Shown here piece by piece: positions 1-5,819 of a stretch of DNA of 6,074 bases. Within the stretch, counting starts at the first letter, position 1. Every line of letters begins with the position of its first letter. The notes beneath the pieces were generated by a model. The model was not told the DNA's origin, did not search any database, and saw only the letters and a list, made by a program, of their open reading frames with translations. Origin of the DNA: Candidatus Sulfotelmatobacter sp. (GTDB lineage: Bacteria > Acidobacteriota > Terriglobia > Terriglobales > Acidobacteriaceae); contig JASHRB010000155.1 in the NCBI GenBank assembly GCA_030037575.1, forward strand, positions 1-6,074. The letters are read 5' to 3'. A program made the translations under genes and the position numbers.

Positions 1-103
1 GGCGCCCAGCTTTCACCAGCCAACAGCTCTACGCAATGGGCCGGCACCAGTTACGGGGCACCGTGCAATACCCCGCGCCCGCCACACCCAGAAGATCATC
101 GTT
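1..103. other. Unassigned left flank, possible intron interior
   Basis: No recognisable gene lies here. Frame 1 ends at a TAA (103-105) that overlaps the first bases of the intron domain V hairpin, as an intron-encoded protein could. The 34 residues before it show no reverse transcriptase or maturase motif that I recognise. Frame 2 is open from position 2 into the next gene but contains no ATG, GTG or TTG. The stretch may be domain IV or the degenerate end of an intron ORF. That is inferred only from its position next to domain V. Confidence 0.25.
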
Positions 104-136
104 AAGCCGTGTGCCGGAAAACGGCGCGCACGGTTT
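104..136 (+). ncRNA. Group II intron domain V hairpin
   Basis: The sequence folds as expected for domain V, the catalytic core hairpin. The AGC triad (105-107) pairs with GTT (133-135) through the usual G·U. The lower stem CCGTG (107-111) pairs with CACGG (129-133). A two-base bulge CG (127-128) follows, then the upper stem TGCCG (112-116) with CGGCG (122-126), closed by GAAAA (117-121). The canonical domain V has a GNRA tetraloop and 32-34 nt; this one is 33 nt with one extra A in the loop. The match rests on structure and remembered consensus, not on a covariance search. Confidence 0.7.
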
Positions 137-192
137 GAAAGGGGATGCGATGGAAACAGGTCAGCCCAGCTGACACTGCGCCATCATCTACC
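104..192 (+). mobile_element. Group II intron 3' end (domains V and VI)
   Basis: A domain V-like hairpin (104-136) is followed after a short linker by a second hairpin that fits domain VI. In the second, CAGGTCAGC (157-165) pairs with GCTGACACTG (169-178) around a CCA loop with A175 bulged, and outer pairs GCG/CGC add to the stem. The segment ends in CATCTACC (185-192), resembling the CTAC-type 3' ends of bacterial class C introns. The intron body and any reverse transcriptase would lie left of the window, so I cannot tell a full element from a 3' fragment. The boundary sits directly before the ATG at 194. Type and exact splice site are inferred. Confidence 0.68.
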
Positions 193-193
193 A

Positions 194-862
194 ATGCTGC
201 CAGGACCGCGCCGGCGCTTCCCTTTTCTTCTGCTGGCCGCAGGTATCGCGGCATTTTCTCTGTCGCTTTCCGCCAAGGATAAAAATTTCGTCAAACCGCA
301 AGCTCGGCCGGCGAAAACTTATCCCGCGCACGATAACCACGGCGATGAAAAGGTCGCCATCGCCGCCGACCCCTACGACACTGCCGAAAAAGCCAAAATC
401 TTTAGCATCAACTTCCACGACCACGGCTTTCTTCCCGTCTTTTTCGTGGTTACCAACGACGGTTCGCACCCCGTTTCGATCGCCAATATGCAAATCACCC
501 TAACCACGGCCAACAACTCCAAGCTCACTCCCACTGCCCCCGACGATATTTACCGGCGACTCGTCAATCCTCAGGGCGGCACCAAGCCGCAAATGCCGCT
601 GCCGTTTCCGCGCGACAAGGTAAAAGGGACGATCAGTCAAAAAGAACGAAACGAAGTCGAGTCCTCGCAGTTCGCCGCTCGCGCCGTCGAACCCAACAGC
701 ACGCAATCCGGATTTCTCTTTTTCGACATCCAGGACCTCTCCGCCCCGCTCGCGGGAGCGCATCTCTACGTCACCGGAGTGGATGATGCGCAAGGAAGGG
801 AACTGATGTACTTCGATGTTTCCCTGGACGATTATCTGGACGGGGCCCACAAGCCGAATTAG
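194..862 (+). CDS. Secreted conserved hypothetical protein, 222 aa
   Basis: I recognise no named family. Residues 1-27 look like a Sec signal peptide: basic RRR at 6-8, a hydrophobic run through about residue 26, and small residues before a likely cleavage after LSA. There is no lipobox cysteine, and the mature chain has no cysteine or further membrane segment, so it is probably periplasmic or exported. The mature part has an extended acidic/basic head, then beta-rich stretches such as FLPVFFVVTNDG and SGFLFFDIQDL, suggesting an immunoglobulin-like beta-sandwich (inference). Similar proteins of this style seem widespread in Acidobacteriota (from memory). The ATG fits the signal peptide but has no Shine-Dalgarno: the upstream bases belong to the presumed intron 3' end. 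The native leader may therefore have been displaced. The 146-base gap to the helicase makes co-transcription possible but unproven. Confidence 0.8.
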   Translation: MLPGPRRRFPFLLLAAGIAAFSLSLSAKDKNFVKPQARPAKTYPAHDNHGDEKVAIAADPYDTAEKAKIFSINFHDHGFLPVFFVVTNDGSHPVSIANMQITLTTANNSKLTPTAPDDIYRRLVNPQGGTKPQMPLPFPRDKVKGTISQKERNEVESSQFAARAVEPNSTQSGFLFFDIQDLSAPLAGAHLYVTGVDDAQGRELMYFDVSLDDYLDGAHKPN

Positions 863-899
863 CGGCCCAGCGCGGGTCACACGATCGGGACCGGCACGG

Positions 900-905
900 T
901 AAAAT
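900..905 (+). promoter_or_regulatory. Candidate -10 box upstream of the helicase gene
   Basis: TAAAAT in an otherwise GC-rich gap is a fair match to the sigma-70 -10 consensus TATAAT. It lies about 100 bases before the chosen TTG start. No convincing TTGACA-like box sits 16-18 bases upstream (TCACAC at 877-882 is poor), so this is a weak call. Confidence 0.3.
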
Positions 906-998
906 TGAAGCGCATGTTGCTCAGGTCGGATTCCGCCAAGCGACTTCGGCCGTGGCAGGCCGGCGCGAAGGCCTAGGGATTCGATCGCCTCGACTCTT

Positions 999-1004
999 AA
1001 GGAG
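999..1004 (+). promoter_or_regulatory. Ribosome binding site deciding the helicase start
   Basis: AAGGAG lies four bases before the TTG at 1009. It favours that start over the in-frame GTG at 952, which has no such site and would add 19 residues unlike the N-termini of UvrD/PcrA proteins. Confidence 0.7.
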
Positions 1005-1008
1005 CCTA

Positions 1009-3741
1009 TTGTCGTTTCTCGATCAACTCAATCCGCAGCAGCGTGAGGCCGTCGAAACCACCGAAGGCCCGGTGCTCATCCTCGCCGGCGCCGGCAGCGG
1101 CAAAACCCGCGTCATTACCCACCGCATCGCCTATCTCATCGAGCACGAGGGCGTGATGCCCGAATCAATTTTGGCGATGACTTTCACCAACAAAGCCGCG
1201 GCAGAAATGAGCGAGCGGGTGGAAAAACTTGTCGGTGGACTCAGCATCGCCAAGCCGGTCATTTCGACATTTCATTCATTTTGCGTGCGCGTTCTTCGCC
1301 GCGACATCGAAGCCTTGCAGGTTCCCTCGGCCACGCCGGGCCAGCCGCGCACTGGCCTGAACAAGAAATTCGTCATCTATGACGAAGCCGATCAGCAAGC
1401 GCTGCTCAAATCGATCATGAAGCGCCTCGGCCTCGACGACCGGCAACTCACGCCGCGCACCGTGCTCTCCCGCATTTCCTGGGCGAAGAATCACATGCTC
1501 GATCCGCAGGAGCTTTACCTGCAATCGGCCGATCCGAAAAGCGAAAAGATCGCCCATCTCTATGAGGAGTATCGCAAGGAACTTCGCCGCGCCAACGCTC
1601 TCGATTTTGACGATTTGCTTCTGGAAGCGACCCGGTTGCTGAAGACCGTGGCTTCCGTCCGCGAGGATTACAACCAACGCTTCCAATATCTCCTGATCGA
1701 CGAATATCAGGACACGAACCGCCCGCAGTACCAGCTCATGCGCCTGCTCGCCGGCAGGCGGCACAACGTCTGTGCGGTGGGTGACGAAGATCAGTCGATC
1801 TATTCCTGGCGCGGCGCCGACATTCGCAACATTCTTGAATTCGAACAGGATTTTCCCAGCGCCAAAATCATTCGCCTCGAACAAAATTACCGTTCCACGC
1901 AAAATATTCTGCAGGCCGCCTCAGCCGTGGTCGCCAACAACCTCCGCCGCAAAGGCAAAAATCTCTGGACTTCGCGCCAGGGGGGCACAAGAATCGGCTA
2001 CTACGAAGCCCCGGATGGCGAGAATGAAGCTCTGTTTGCCGCCGATTTCATCGCCCGCTATGTGCGCGCAGGCGGCGAGCATGGCGACACAGCCCGTGTA
2101 GCCGTTCTCTACCGCACTAATTCGCAGTCGCGCCTGTTTGAAGAATCCATGCGCCGCTACGGCCTGAAATATCATGTTGTCGGAGGGTTCTCTTTCTACG
2201 AGCGCGCCGAGATCAAAGACATGATTTCGTATCTCAAAGTCATTCAGAATCCGGATGACTCCATCTCGCTTCTGCGCGTCATCAACACGCCCGCTCGCGG
2301 CATCGGTAAAGGCAGCATCGAAACCATCGAGCGCCTGGCCCTCGAAACCGGATTGTCTCTTTGGGGAGCGATCGCCGAAATTCTCCGCCGCCAACTTCTG
2401 CCGCCGCGGGCGCTGGCATCGCTGAACAGTTTTCAACAGCTTATCCTCGGCGCCCGCGCCATGCTTCGAGACAAACTGGTCGAGCCACTCGAGGAATCGG
2501 CGGAACAACAAGAAGCTGCGCAGCAGCGGGCCGAGGGCCCCGGAGCTCGTCGGGCCGCGCCGGGAATCTCTGCGGGCGATGATCGCACGTACGGCGATGA
2601 CTCCACGGCCTTTGACCCCGCCGAATTGGCAAATCTGTCGCTCGGCTTTTCGACCAGCCAATCAGGCGATGGCCAGGAGAAACCCGGCGGGGACAGCCGT
2701 CCTCCCCTGTCGGGCGCGTACCAGCCGCGCCATCCAACCACATCCGCAGACAATTCGGCAAGCGATTTTTTCCCCACTCCCACGGTCTCTACCGCCGACC
2801 TCCTCAAATTCCTCATCGATCGCACTGGCTACATCAAACTTCTCGAAGCCGAAGACACGCCCGAAGCCTATTCGCGCATCGAAAACCTGCGCGAGCTGAG
2901 CAACGCCGCCATGGATTCGCGCGACCGCGGCGAAACGCTCGACCAGTTCCTCGACCACGCCGCCCTCATCAGCGACGCCGACGATTACGACGAGCGCTCT
3001 CAAGTCACGCTCATGAGCCTCCACGCCGCCAAAGGCCTCGAGTTTCCCCTGGTCTTTCTCGGCGGCCTCGAAGAGGGATTGTTCCCCCATTCGCGCACGC
3101 TTCTCGAACCCGAGGACATCGAAGAAGAGCGCCGCCTCTGTTACGTCGGCATGACCCGCGCCATGGATCAACTCATCCTCACCCGCGCCGTCTATCGCCG
3201 CCGCTACGGCAGCGACCTGCCCGAAGCCACCGTCCCCTCGCGCTTTCTCGAAGAAGTCCCCCCGCAATTGATTCGAGAGTTGGGAACGAACAGAAGTCGT
3301 GTGGCCACGGGCAAGGCTGCCGGCAGCGGCCGTGCGGGTACGGGCGGACCGGGCGGTCCAGCGGGGCGAAGCCCCGCAGCCTTCGATGCCGACTCCCACT
3401 ACTCCTACGAAGACGAAGACCAAAGCGCCAGCTGGAAGCGCGGCCGCATGGCCGAAATTCGGCAGAAATCCGCGCCCCCGGCTCGCTACAACTCCATCGA
3501 GAACATCGCGGAGTTCTTGGCCTCGCGCGGACAAAAATTCTCCGCCGCGAAAACCCCGGCGGAAGCGCCCGCCGGCAAGCGCGGATTCCGCCCCGGCCAG
3601 AAGGTCCGCCATCCGAAATATGGCGAAGGCACCGTGTTCGGGCGCGAAGGAGAAGGCGAACAAGCCAAGGTTACGGTACAATTTCCTCGGTTTGGCTTGA
3701 AAAAGTTGGTGGAGAAGTACGCCCAGCTGGAGCACGCCTGA
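1009..3741 (+). CDS. UvrD/PcrA/Rep-family ATP-dependent 3'-5' DNA helicase
   Basis: This SF1A helicase should unwind DNA 3' to 5' using ATP in nucleotide excision and mismatch repair and in clearing replication or transcription blocks in the cytoplasm. From the TTG start it has 910 residues, longer than typical PcrA/UvrD (about 720-750). Motifs run in order: Q motif NPQQREAV (8-15), Walker A AGAGSGKT (26-33), Ia TFTNKAAAEM (58-67), Ib STFHSFC, Walker B DEYQD (231-235), III GDEDQSIYSWRG (258-269), IV QNYRS (292-296), V HAAKGLEF (672-679) and VI YVGMTRA (712-718). A Tudor-like C-terminal domain with GQKVRHPKYGEGTV (863-876) closes the protein; in PcrA this module contacts RNA polymerase. All catalytic residues are present. 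The extra length comes from an insertion at about 497-592 in the 2B region and a long Gly/Ala/Arg linker near 763-790. PcrA is likelier than Rep because of the Tudor-like tail, but the symbol is left open. Confidence 0.95.
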   Translation: MSFLDQLNPQQREAVETTEGPVLILAGAGSGKTRVITHRIAYLIEHEGVMPESILAMTFTNKAAAEMSERVEKLVGGLSIAKPVISTFHSFCVRVLRRDIEALQVPSATPGQPRTGLNKKFVIYDEADQQALLKSIMKRLGLDDRQLTPRTVLSRISWAKNHMLDPQELYLQSADPKSEKIAHLYEEYRKELRRANALDFDDLLLEATRLLKTVASVREDYNQRFQYLLIDEYQDTNRPQYQLMRLLAGRRHNVCAVGDEDQSIYSWRGADIRNILEFEQDFPSAKIIRLEQNYRSTQNILQAASAVVANNLRRKGKNLWTSRQGGTRIGYYEAPDGENEALFAADFIARYVRAGGEHGDTARVAVLYRTNSQSRLFEESMRRYGLKYHVVGGFSFYERAEIKDMISYLKVIQNPDDSISLLRVINTPARGIGKGSIETIERLALETGLSLWGAIAEILRRQLLPPRALASLNSFQQLILGARAMLRDKLVEPLEESAEQQEAAQQRAEGPGARRAAPGISAGDDRTYGDDSTAFDPAELANLSLGFSTSQSGDGQEKPGGDSRPPLSGAYQPRHPTTSADNSASDFFPTPTVSTADLLKFLIDRTGYIKLLEAEDTPEAYSRIENLRELSNAAMDSRDRGETLDQFLDHAALISDADDYDERSQVTLMSLHAAKGLEFPLVFLGGLEEGLFPHSRTLLEPEDIEEERRLCYVGMTRAMDQLILTRAVYRRRYGSDLPEATVPSRFLEEVPPQLIRELGTNRSRVATGKAAGSGRAGTGGPGGPAGRSPAAFDADSHYSYEDEDQSASWKRGRMAEIRQKSAPPARYNSIENIAEFLASRGQKFSAAKTPAEAPAGKRGFRPGQKVRHPKYGEGTVFGREGEGEQAKVTVQFPRFGLKKLVEKYAQLEHA
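2497..2784 (+). other. Low-complexity in-frame insertion in helicase subdomain 2B
   Basis: About 96 codons (residues 497-592) separate MLRDKLVEPLEE from STADLLKFLIDRTGY. In typical PcrA these two blocks are nearly adjacent. The insert begins Glu/Gln/Ala-rich, then turns into Gly, Ser, Pro and Asp-rich sequence without hydrophobic periodicity, so it is probably a disordered loop. The stretch around 2660-2760 has short inverted elements such as GACAG (2692-2696) and CTGTC (2707-2711). It reads like intergenic repeat sequence captured in frame. That origin is inference. Confidence 0.6.
3316..3377. repeat. Cluster of three palindromes in the helicase linker
   Basis: Three inverted repeats stand close together. 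GCTGCCGGCAGC (3316-3327) is a perfect 12-base palindrome. GGACC (3346-3350) pairs with GGTCC (3355-3359) around GGGC. GCGGGGC (3361-3367) pairs with GCCCCGC (3371-3377) around GAA. They encode a Gly/Ala/Arg/Pro linker between motif VI and the Tudor-like domain. A REP-like palindromic element tolerated in a flexible linker would explain this, though GC-rich low-complexity coding could produce it by chance. Confidence 0.5.
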
Positions 3742-3748
3742 CGACGAT

Positions 3749-3776
3749 TTGGTAATTCGGTAATCGGGTAATTTGG
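3749..3776. repeat. Short 8-bp tandem repeat after the helicase gene
   Basis: Three consecutive units follow NNGGTAAT: TTGGTAAT, TCGGTAAT and CGGGTAAT, and then TTGG begins a fourth. The array starts eight bases after the helicase stop. It is AT-richer than its surroundings. Arrays of this GGTAATT style look familiar from Acidobacteriota spacers (from memory). No function is evident. Confidence 0.6.
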
Positions 3777-3800
3777 AACTTAGGGAAGCGGACCCAATCT

Positions 3801-3830
3801 GATTGCAAACACCCCAGGAGCGATTGCAAA
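3801..3830 (+). promoter_or_regulatory. Paired GATTGCAAA direct repeats, possible operator
   Basis: GATTGCAAA occurs at 3801-3809 and again at 3822-3830, exactly 21 bp apart, which is two helical turns. A DNA-binding protein could contact both copies on one face. They lie 26-55 bases upstream of the small basic protein gene. Each contains TTGCAA, a possible -35-like box, but no clear -10 follows. Operator function is inference. Confidence 0.4.
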
Positions 3831-3855
3831 AAATTATTCACGCAAAAGGGAGTTC

Positions 3856-4017
3856 ATGGCCAATACAGCAACCCTCAGCAGAGAAGAACGCAAAAAGGCA
3901 AAACGCGTCGCGCGCAAAAAGCGCAAGACCGAAAAACCGCTTCCGCCCCGCGACTACGCTCGCGGATCGAAAAAGCCCAAAGTGAAAAAGATGGCTCGCG
4001 GCCAGAGCAAACGCTAA
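3856..4017 (+). CDS. Small highly basic hypothetical protein, 53 aa
   Basis: The ATG follows GGGAG (3848-3852) with three intervening bases, and the frame runs 53 codons to TAA. The product has 13 Lys and 9 Arg against 3 Glu and 1 Asp, a net charge near +18, with no cysteine and no membrane segment. Residues 8-27 (SREERKKAKRVARKKRKTEK) would form a very basic helix. A PLPP turn follows, then a second basic segment ending RGQSKR. Such a protein would be expected to bind RNA, DNA or the ribosome, but I recognise no named family. Third codon positions are mostly G or C, supporting real coding. A competing frame (3803-3985) covers the same bases but yields an unconvincing product. A spacer with paired direct repeats lies upstream, and a strong hairpin begins two bases after the stop. 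Confidence 0.72.
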   Translation: MANTATLSREERKKAKRVARKKRKTEKPLPPRDYARGSKKPKVKKMARGQSKR

Positions 4018-4018
4018 A

Positions 4019-4062
4019 GGGCGCCCCACCGTTCCTGCTTGTGGGGAAAGGTGGGAGTGCCC
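4019..4062 (+). repeat. Strong imperfect hairpin between small gene and permease
   Basis: GGGCGCCCCACC (4019-4030) pairs with GGTGGGAGTGCCC (4050-4062) over 12 bp, with one G·U and one bulged A (4056), around a 19-base loop. A competing stem pairs CCCCAC (4024-4029) with GTGGGG (4041-4046). No T-run follows, so a classic intrinsic terminator is unlikely. The GTGCCCCACC/GGTGGG core resembles interspersed palindromes I recall from Acidobacteriota spacers. It may instead stabilise the upstream mRNA end or attenuate the permease gene. Confidence 0.6.
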
Positions 4063-4088
4063 CGAAATTGTCGCAAAGAGCGATCTTC

Positions 4089-4093
4089 AGGAG
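4089..4093 (+). promoter_or_regulatory. Ribosome binding site proposed for the permease start
   Basis: AGGAG lies 11 bases before the TTG at 4105. The spacing is longer than ideal, but the alternative in-frame starts (TTG 4039, GTG 4051 and 4057) lie inside or at the edge of the hairpin repeat and would add residues unlike permease N-termini. Confidence 0.45.
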
Positions 4094-4104
4094 ACCACCA
4101 CCCC

Positions 4105-5688
4105 TTGTCCCAACCATCCACGGAACCCGCCGAAAAGCTTCGCAGCCAACCCGTTCGCACTTCCGAAAACCAGCTTTTCTGCTGCAAATCGATCGACAAA
4201 CTGATCGCCGAATCCGAAGTTCCCGGCCAGCGTTTGCAAAAGTCTTTGGGGCCGTGGTCGCTTACTGCGCTGGGCATCGGCGCCATTATCGGCTCCGGTA
4301 TCTTCATCCTCACCGGAACCGCCGCTGCCGGAGAAAACTTCCAGGCTCCATCCATTCTTCACGCGCAGGTTCTTGACATTATCGTCAACTTCCTGCGCGG
4401 CGGAGGCATGGCTCAGGTCCTGATGCACGGCCGTCCGCCCGCCGGACCGTCGATTGCGATTTCATTTTTCCTGGTGGCGCTCGCTTGCAGCTTTGCGGGA
4501 CTTTGCTACGCCGAACTGGCCTCGATGATTCCCATCGCGGGCAGCGCCTACACCTATTCTTATGCCACGCTCGGCGAGATTTTCGCCTGGATCATCGGGT
4601 GGGACCTCATTCTCGAATACGTCGTCAGCAACGTCGTGGTGGCCATCGGCTTCGCCGCCTACAGCAAGGCGCAGCTTGCCTCCTTCGGAATCAATTTGCC
4701 CGATCGCTGGTCGACCCCTGTCTGGGAATCCGGACACTGGACCGGCGCATATTTCAACTTCCCGGCATTTCTCATCGTCTTCATCCTGACGGTGTTGCTG
4801 GTGCGTGGGGTGCGCGAGTCGGCTGAAGCCAACAACATCATGGTGGCCATCAAAATCGGCGCCATCCTGATTTTTCTCATGGTGGGCGGCGCGCTGGTCA
4901 ATCCCGGCAACTGGCGTCCGTTCGCTCCCTCCGGATTTGGGGGCATCGTCACCGGCGGCGCCATTGTCTTCTTCACCTACATCGGATTCGATTCCGTTTC
5001 CACCGCCGCCGAAGAGGCGCGCAATCCCCAGCGCGATCTGCCGTTCGGAATTATCGCGTCGCTCATCGCCTGCACCGTGCTCTATATCGGAGTCTCCGTC
5101 GTCCTGCTGGGAATGATGCGTTACACCACCTTCGTCAGCGGCGAGGCTGCTGCTGCACCTGTGGCCTATGCTCTAAAAGCGCTCGGAGCCAGCCGCTGGT
5201 CGCGCTCGGTCATCGTGGTGGGTGCGCTGATGGGGATGATCTCTTCGCTGCTGGTTTTCCAGTATGGCCAGGCGCGCATCTGGTACGCCATGTCGCGGGA
5301 TCGGTTGTTTCCGAAGTTCTTTTCCGCCGTGCATCCCAAGTTTCAGACGCCGCACATCTCGACTTGGATTGCCGGCTTTGCGGTCGGCATCCCCGCGGGC
5401 ATTTTCGCGATAAGCGACGCCGCCGACCTGTCGAACATCGGAACCTTGTTTGCGTTCGTGCTGGTCTCGCTCGGCGTCATCATTCTCCGCCGTTCCCAAC
5501 CCGATCGCCCACGGGTTTTCCGCGTACCCTTGGTGCCATGGTTTCCGCTGATCTCCATAGTTCTTTGTGGCGGCCTCATGACTGGACTCACGGTCATCAC
5601 CTGGGTGCGATTCGTGGTGTGGCTGGTTCTCGGTCTTCTGATTTATATCTTCTATAGCCGCCGTCGCAGCGAATTTGCCAAGCGATAG
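4105..5688 (+). CDS. APC-superfamily amino acid permease
   Basis: This is an inner-membrane secondary transporter that probably imports amino acids with protons; the substrate cannot be read from sequence. From the TTG start it has 527 residues. A cytoplasmic N-terminus of about 50 residues leads into TM1 with the unwound GAIIGSGIF motif (59-67), which binds the substrate backbone in this superfamily. TM2-TM3 carry CYAELASMIPIAGSAYTYSY. TM6 carries FFTYIGFDSVSTAAEEARNP (289-308), the second binding-site signature. Roughly twelve hydrophobic segments can be counted, ending in IYIFYSRRRSEFAKR. The pattern fits the cationic amino acid transporter (CAT/YfnA-like) branch. An extra loop of about 45 residues lies between TM1 and TM2, where relatives have a short one. 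The gene follows the small basic ORF by 87 bases with a hairpin between, so it may be a separate unit. It converges on the minus-strand FnIII gene. Confidence 0.92.
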   Translation: MSQPSTEPAEKLRSQPVRTSENQLFCCKSIDKLIAESEVPGQRLQKSLGPWSLTALGIGAIIGSGIFILTGTAAAGENFQAPSILHAQVLDIIVNFLRGGGMAQVLMHGRPPAGPSIAISFFLVALACSFAGLCYAELASMIPIAGSAYTYSYATLGEIFAWIIGWDLILEYVVSNVVVAIGFAAYSKAQLASFGINLPDRWSTPVWESGHWTGAYFNFPAFLIVFILTVLLVRGVRESAEANNIMVAIKIGAILIFLMVGGALVNPGNWRPFAPSGFGGIVTGGAIVFFTYIGFDSVSTAAEEARNPQRDLPFGIIASLIACTVLYIGVSVVLLGMMRYTTFVSGEAAAAPVAYALKALGASRWSRSVIVVGALMGMISSLLVFQYGQARIWYAMSRDRLFPKFFSAVHPKFQTPHISTWIAGFAVGIPAGIFAISDAADLSNIGTLFAFVLVSLGVIILRRSQPDRPRVFRVPLVPWFPLISIVLCGGLMTGLTVITWVRFVVWLVLGLLIYIFYSRRRSEFAKR

Positions 5689-5696
5689 CTTGGCAA
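5675..5696 (+). terminator. Perfect 9-bp hairpin over the permease stop codon
   Basis: TTGCCAAGC (5675-5683) pairs perfectly with GCTTGGCAA (5688-5696) around a GATA loop, so the TAG stop (5686-5688) lies within the hairpin. There is no following T-tract on either strand, so it is a non-canonical terminator or a 3'-end stabilising structure. Confidence 0.5.
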
Positions 5697-5698
5697 CC

Positions 5699-5737
5699 AC
5701 AAATTTCTCGAGGCAATTGTTAGCCACTGAAATTTGT
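5699..5737. terminator. Second inverted repeat between convergent genes
   Basis: ACAAATTTC (5699-5707) is the exact reverse complement of GAAATTTGT (5729-5737). Inside the 21-base loop GGC (5712-5714) can pair with GCC (5723-5725). It begins two bases after the previous hairpin and lies between genes that end towards each other, where a bidirectional terminator would be expected. The A/T-rich arms give short T-runs on both strands. The rest of the spacer (5738-5819) shows nothing I can name. Confidence 0.45.
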
Positions 5738-5819
5738 CAGCCAGCCCGAGCGGGTTGCCGGATCTCCATCATCTTTCCCGCCGCCGGGGTCCGCCACCGG
5801 AATGCTCCAGGCGCAACCC

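Noticed and set aside
952..1008. Extended helicase N-terminus from GTG 952
   Set aside because: The 19 extra residues are unlike helicase N-termini, and a good AAGGAG site points to the TTG at 1009.
1276..2661. Minus-strand ORFs of 208 and 246 codons opposite the helicase
   Set aside because: They are shadows of the helicase frame without recognisable products or plausible ribosome binding sites.
2662..3735. 357-codon minus-strand ORF opposite the helicase
   Set aside because: It is antisense to a helicase with complete motifs; long antisense frames are expected in GC-rich genes, and its product shows no domain.
3742..3855. CRISPR or other phage-defence repeat array
   Set aside because: The repeats are only 8-9 bp with no spacer pattern and no cas-like or defence gene nearby.
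3803..3985. 60-codon ORF overlapping the small basic protein in another frame
   Set aside because: Although AGGAG precedes an internal TTG at 3824, the product looks like a frame-shifted reading of the basic gene; the ATG frame at 3856 has better codon use and composition.
5173..5727. 184-codon minus-strand ORF opposite the permease end
   Set aside because: It is antisense to conserved permease transmembrane segments, and its translation is charged low-complexity sequence.
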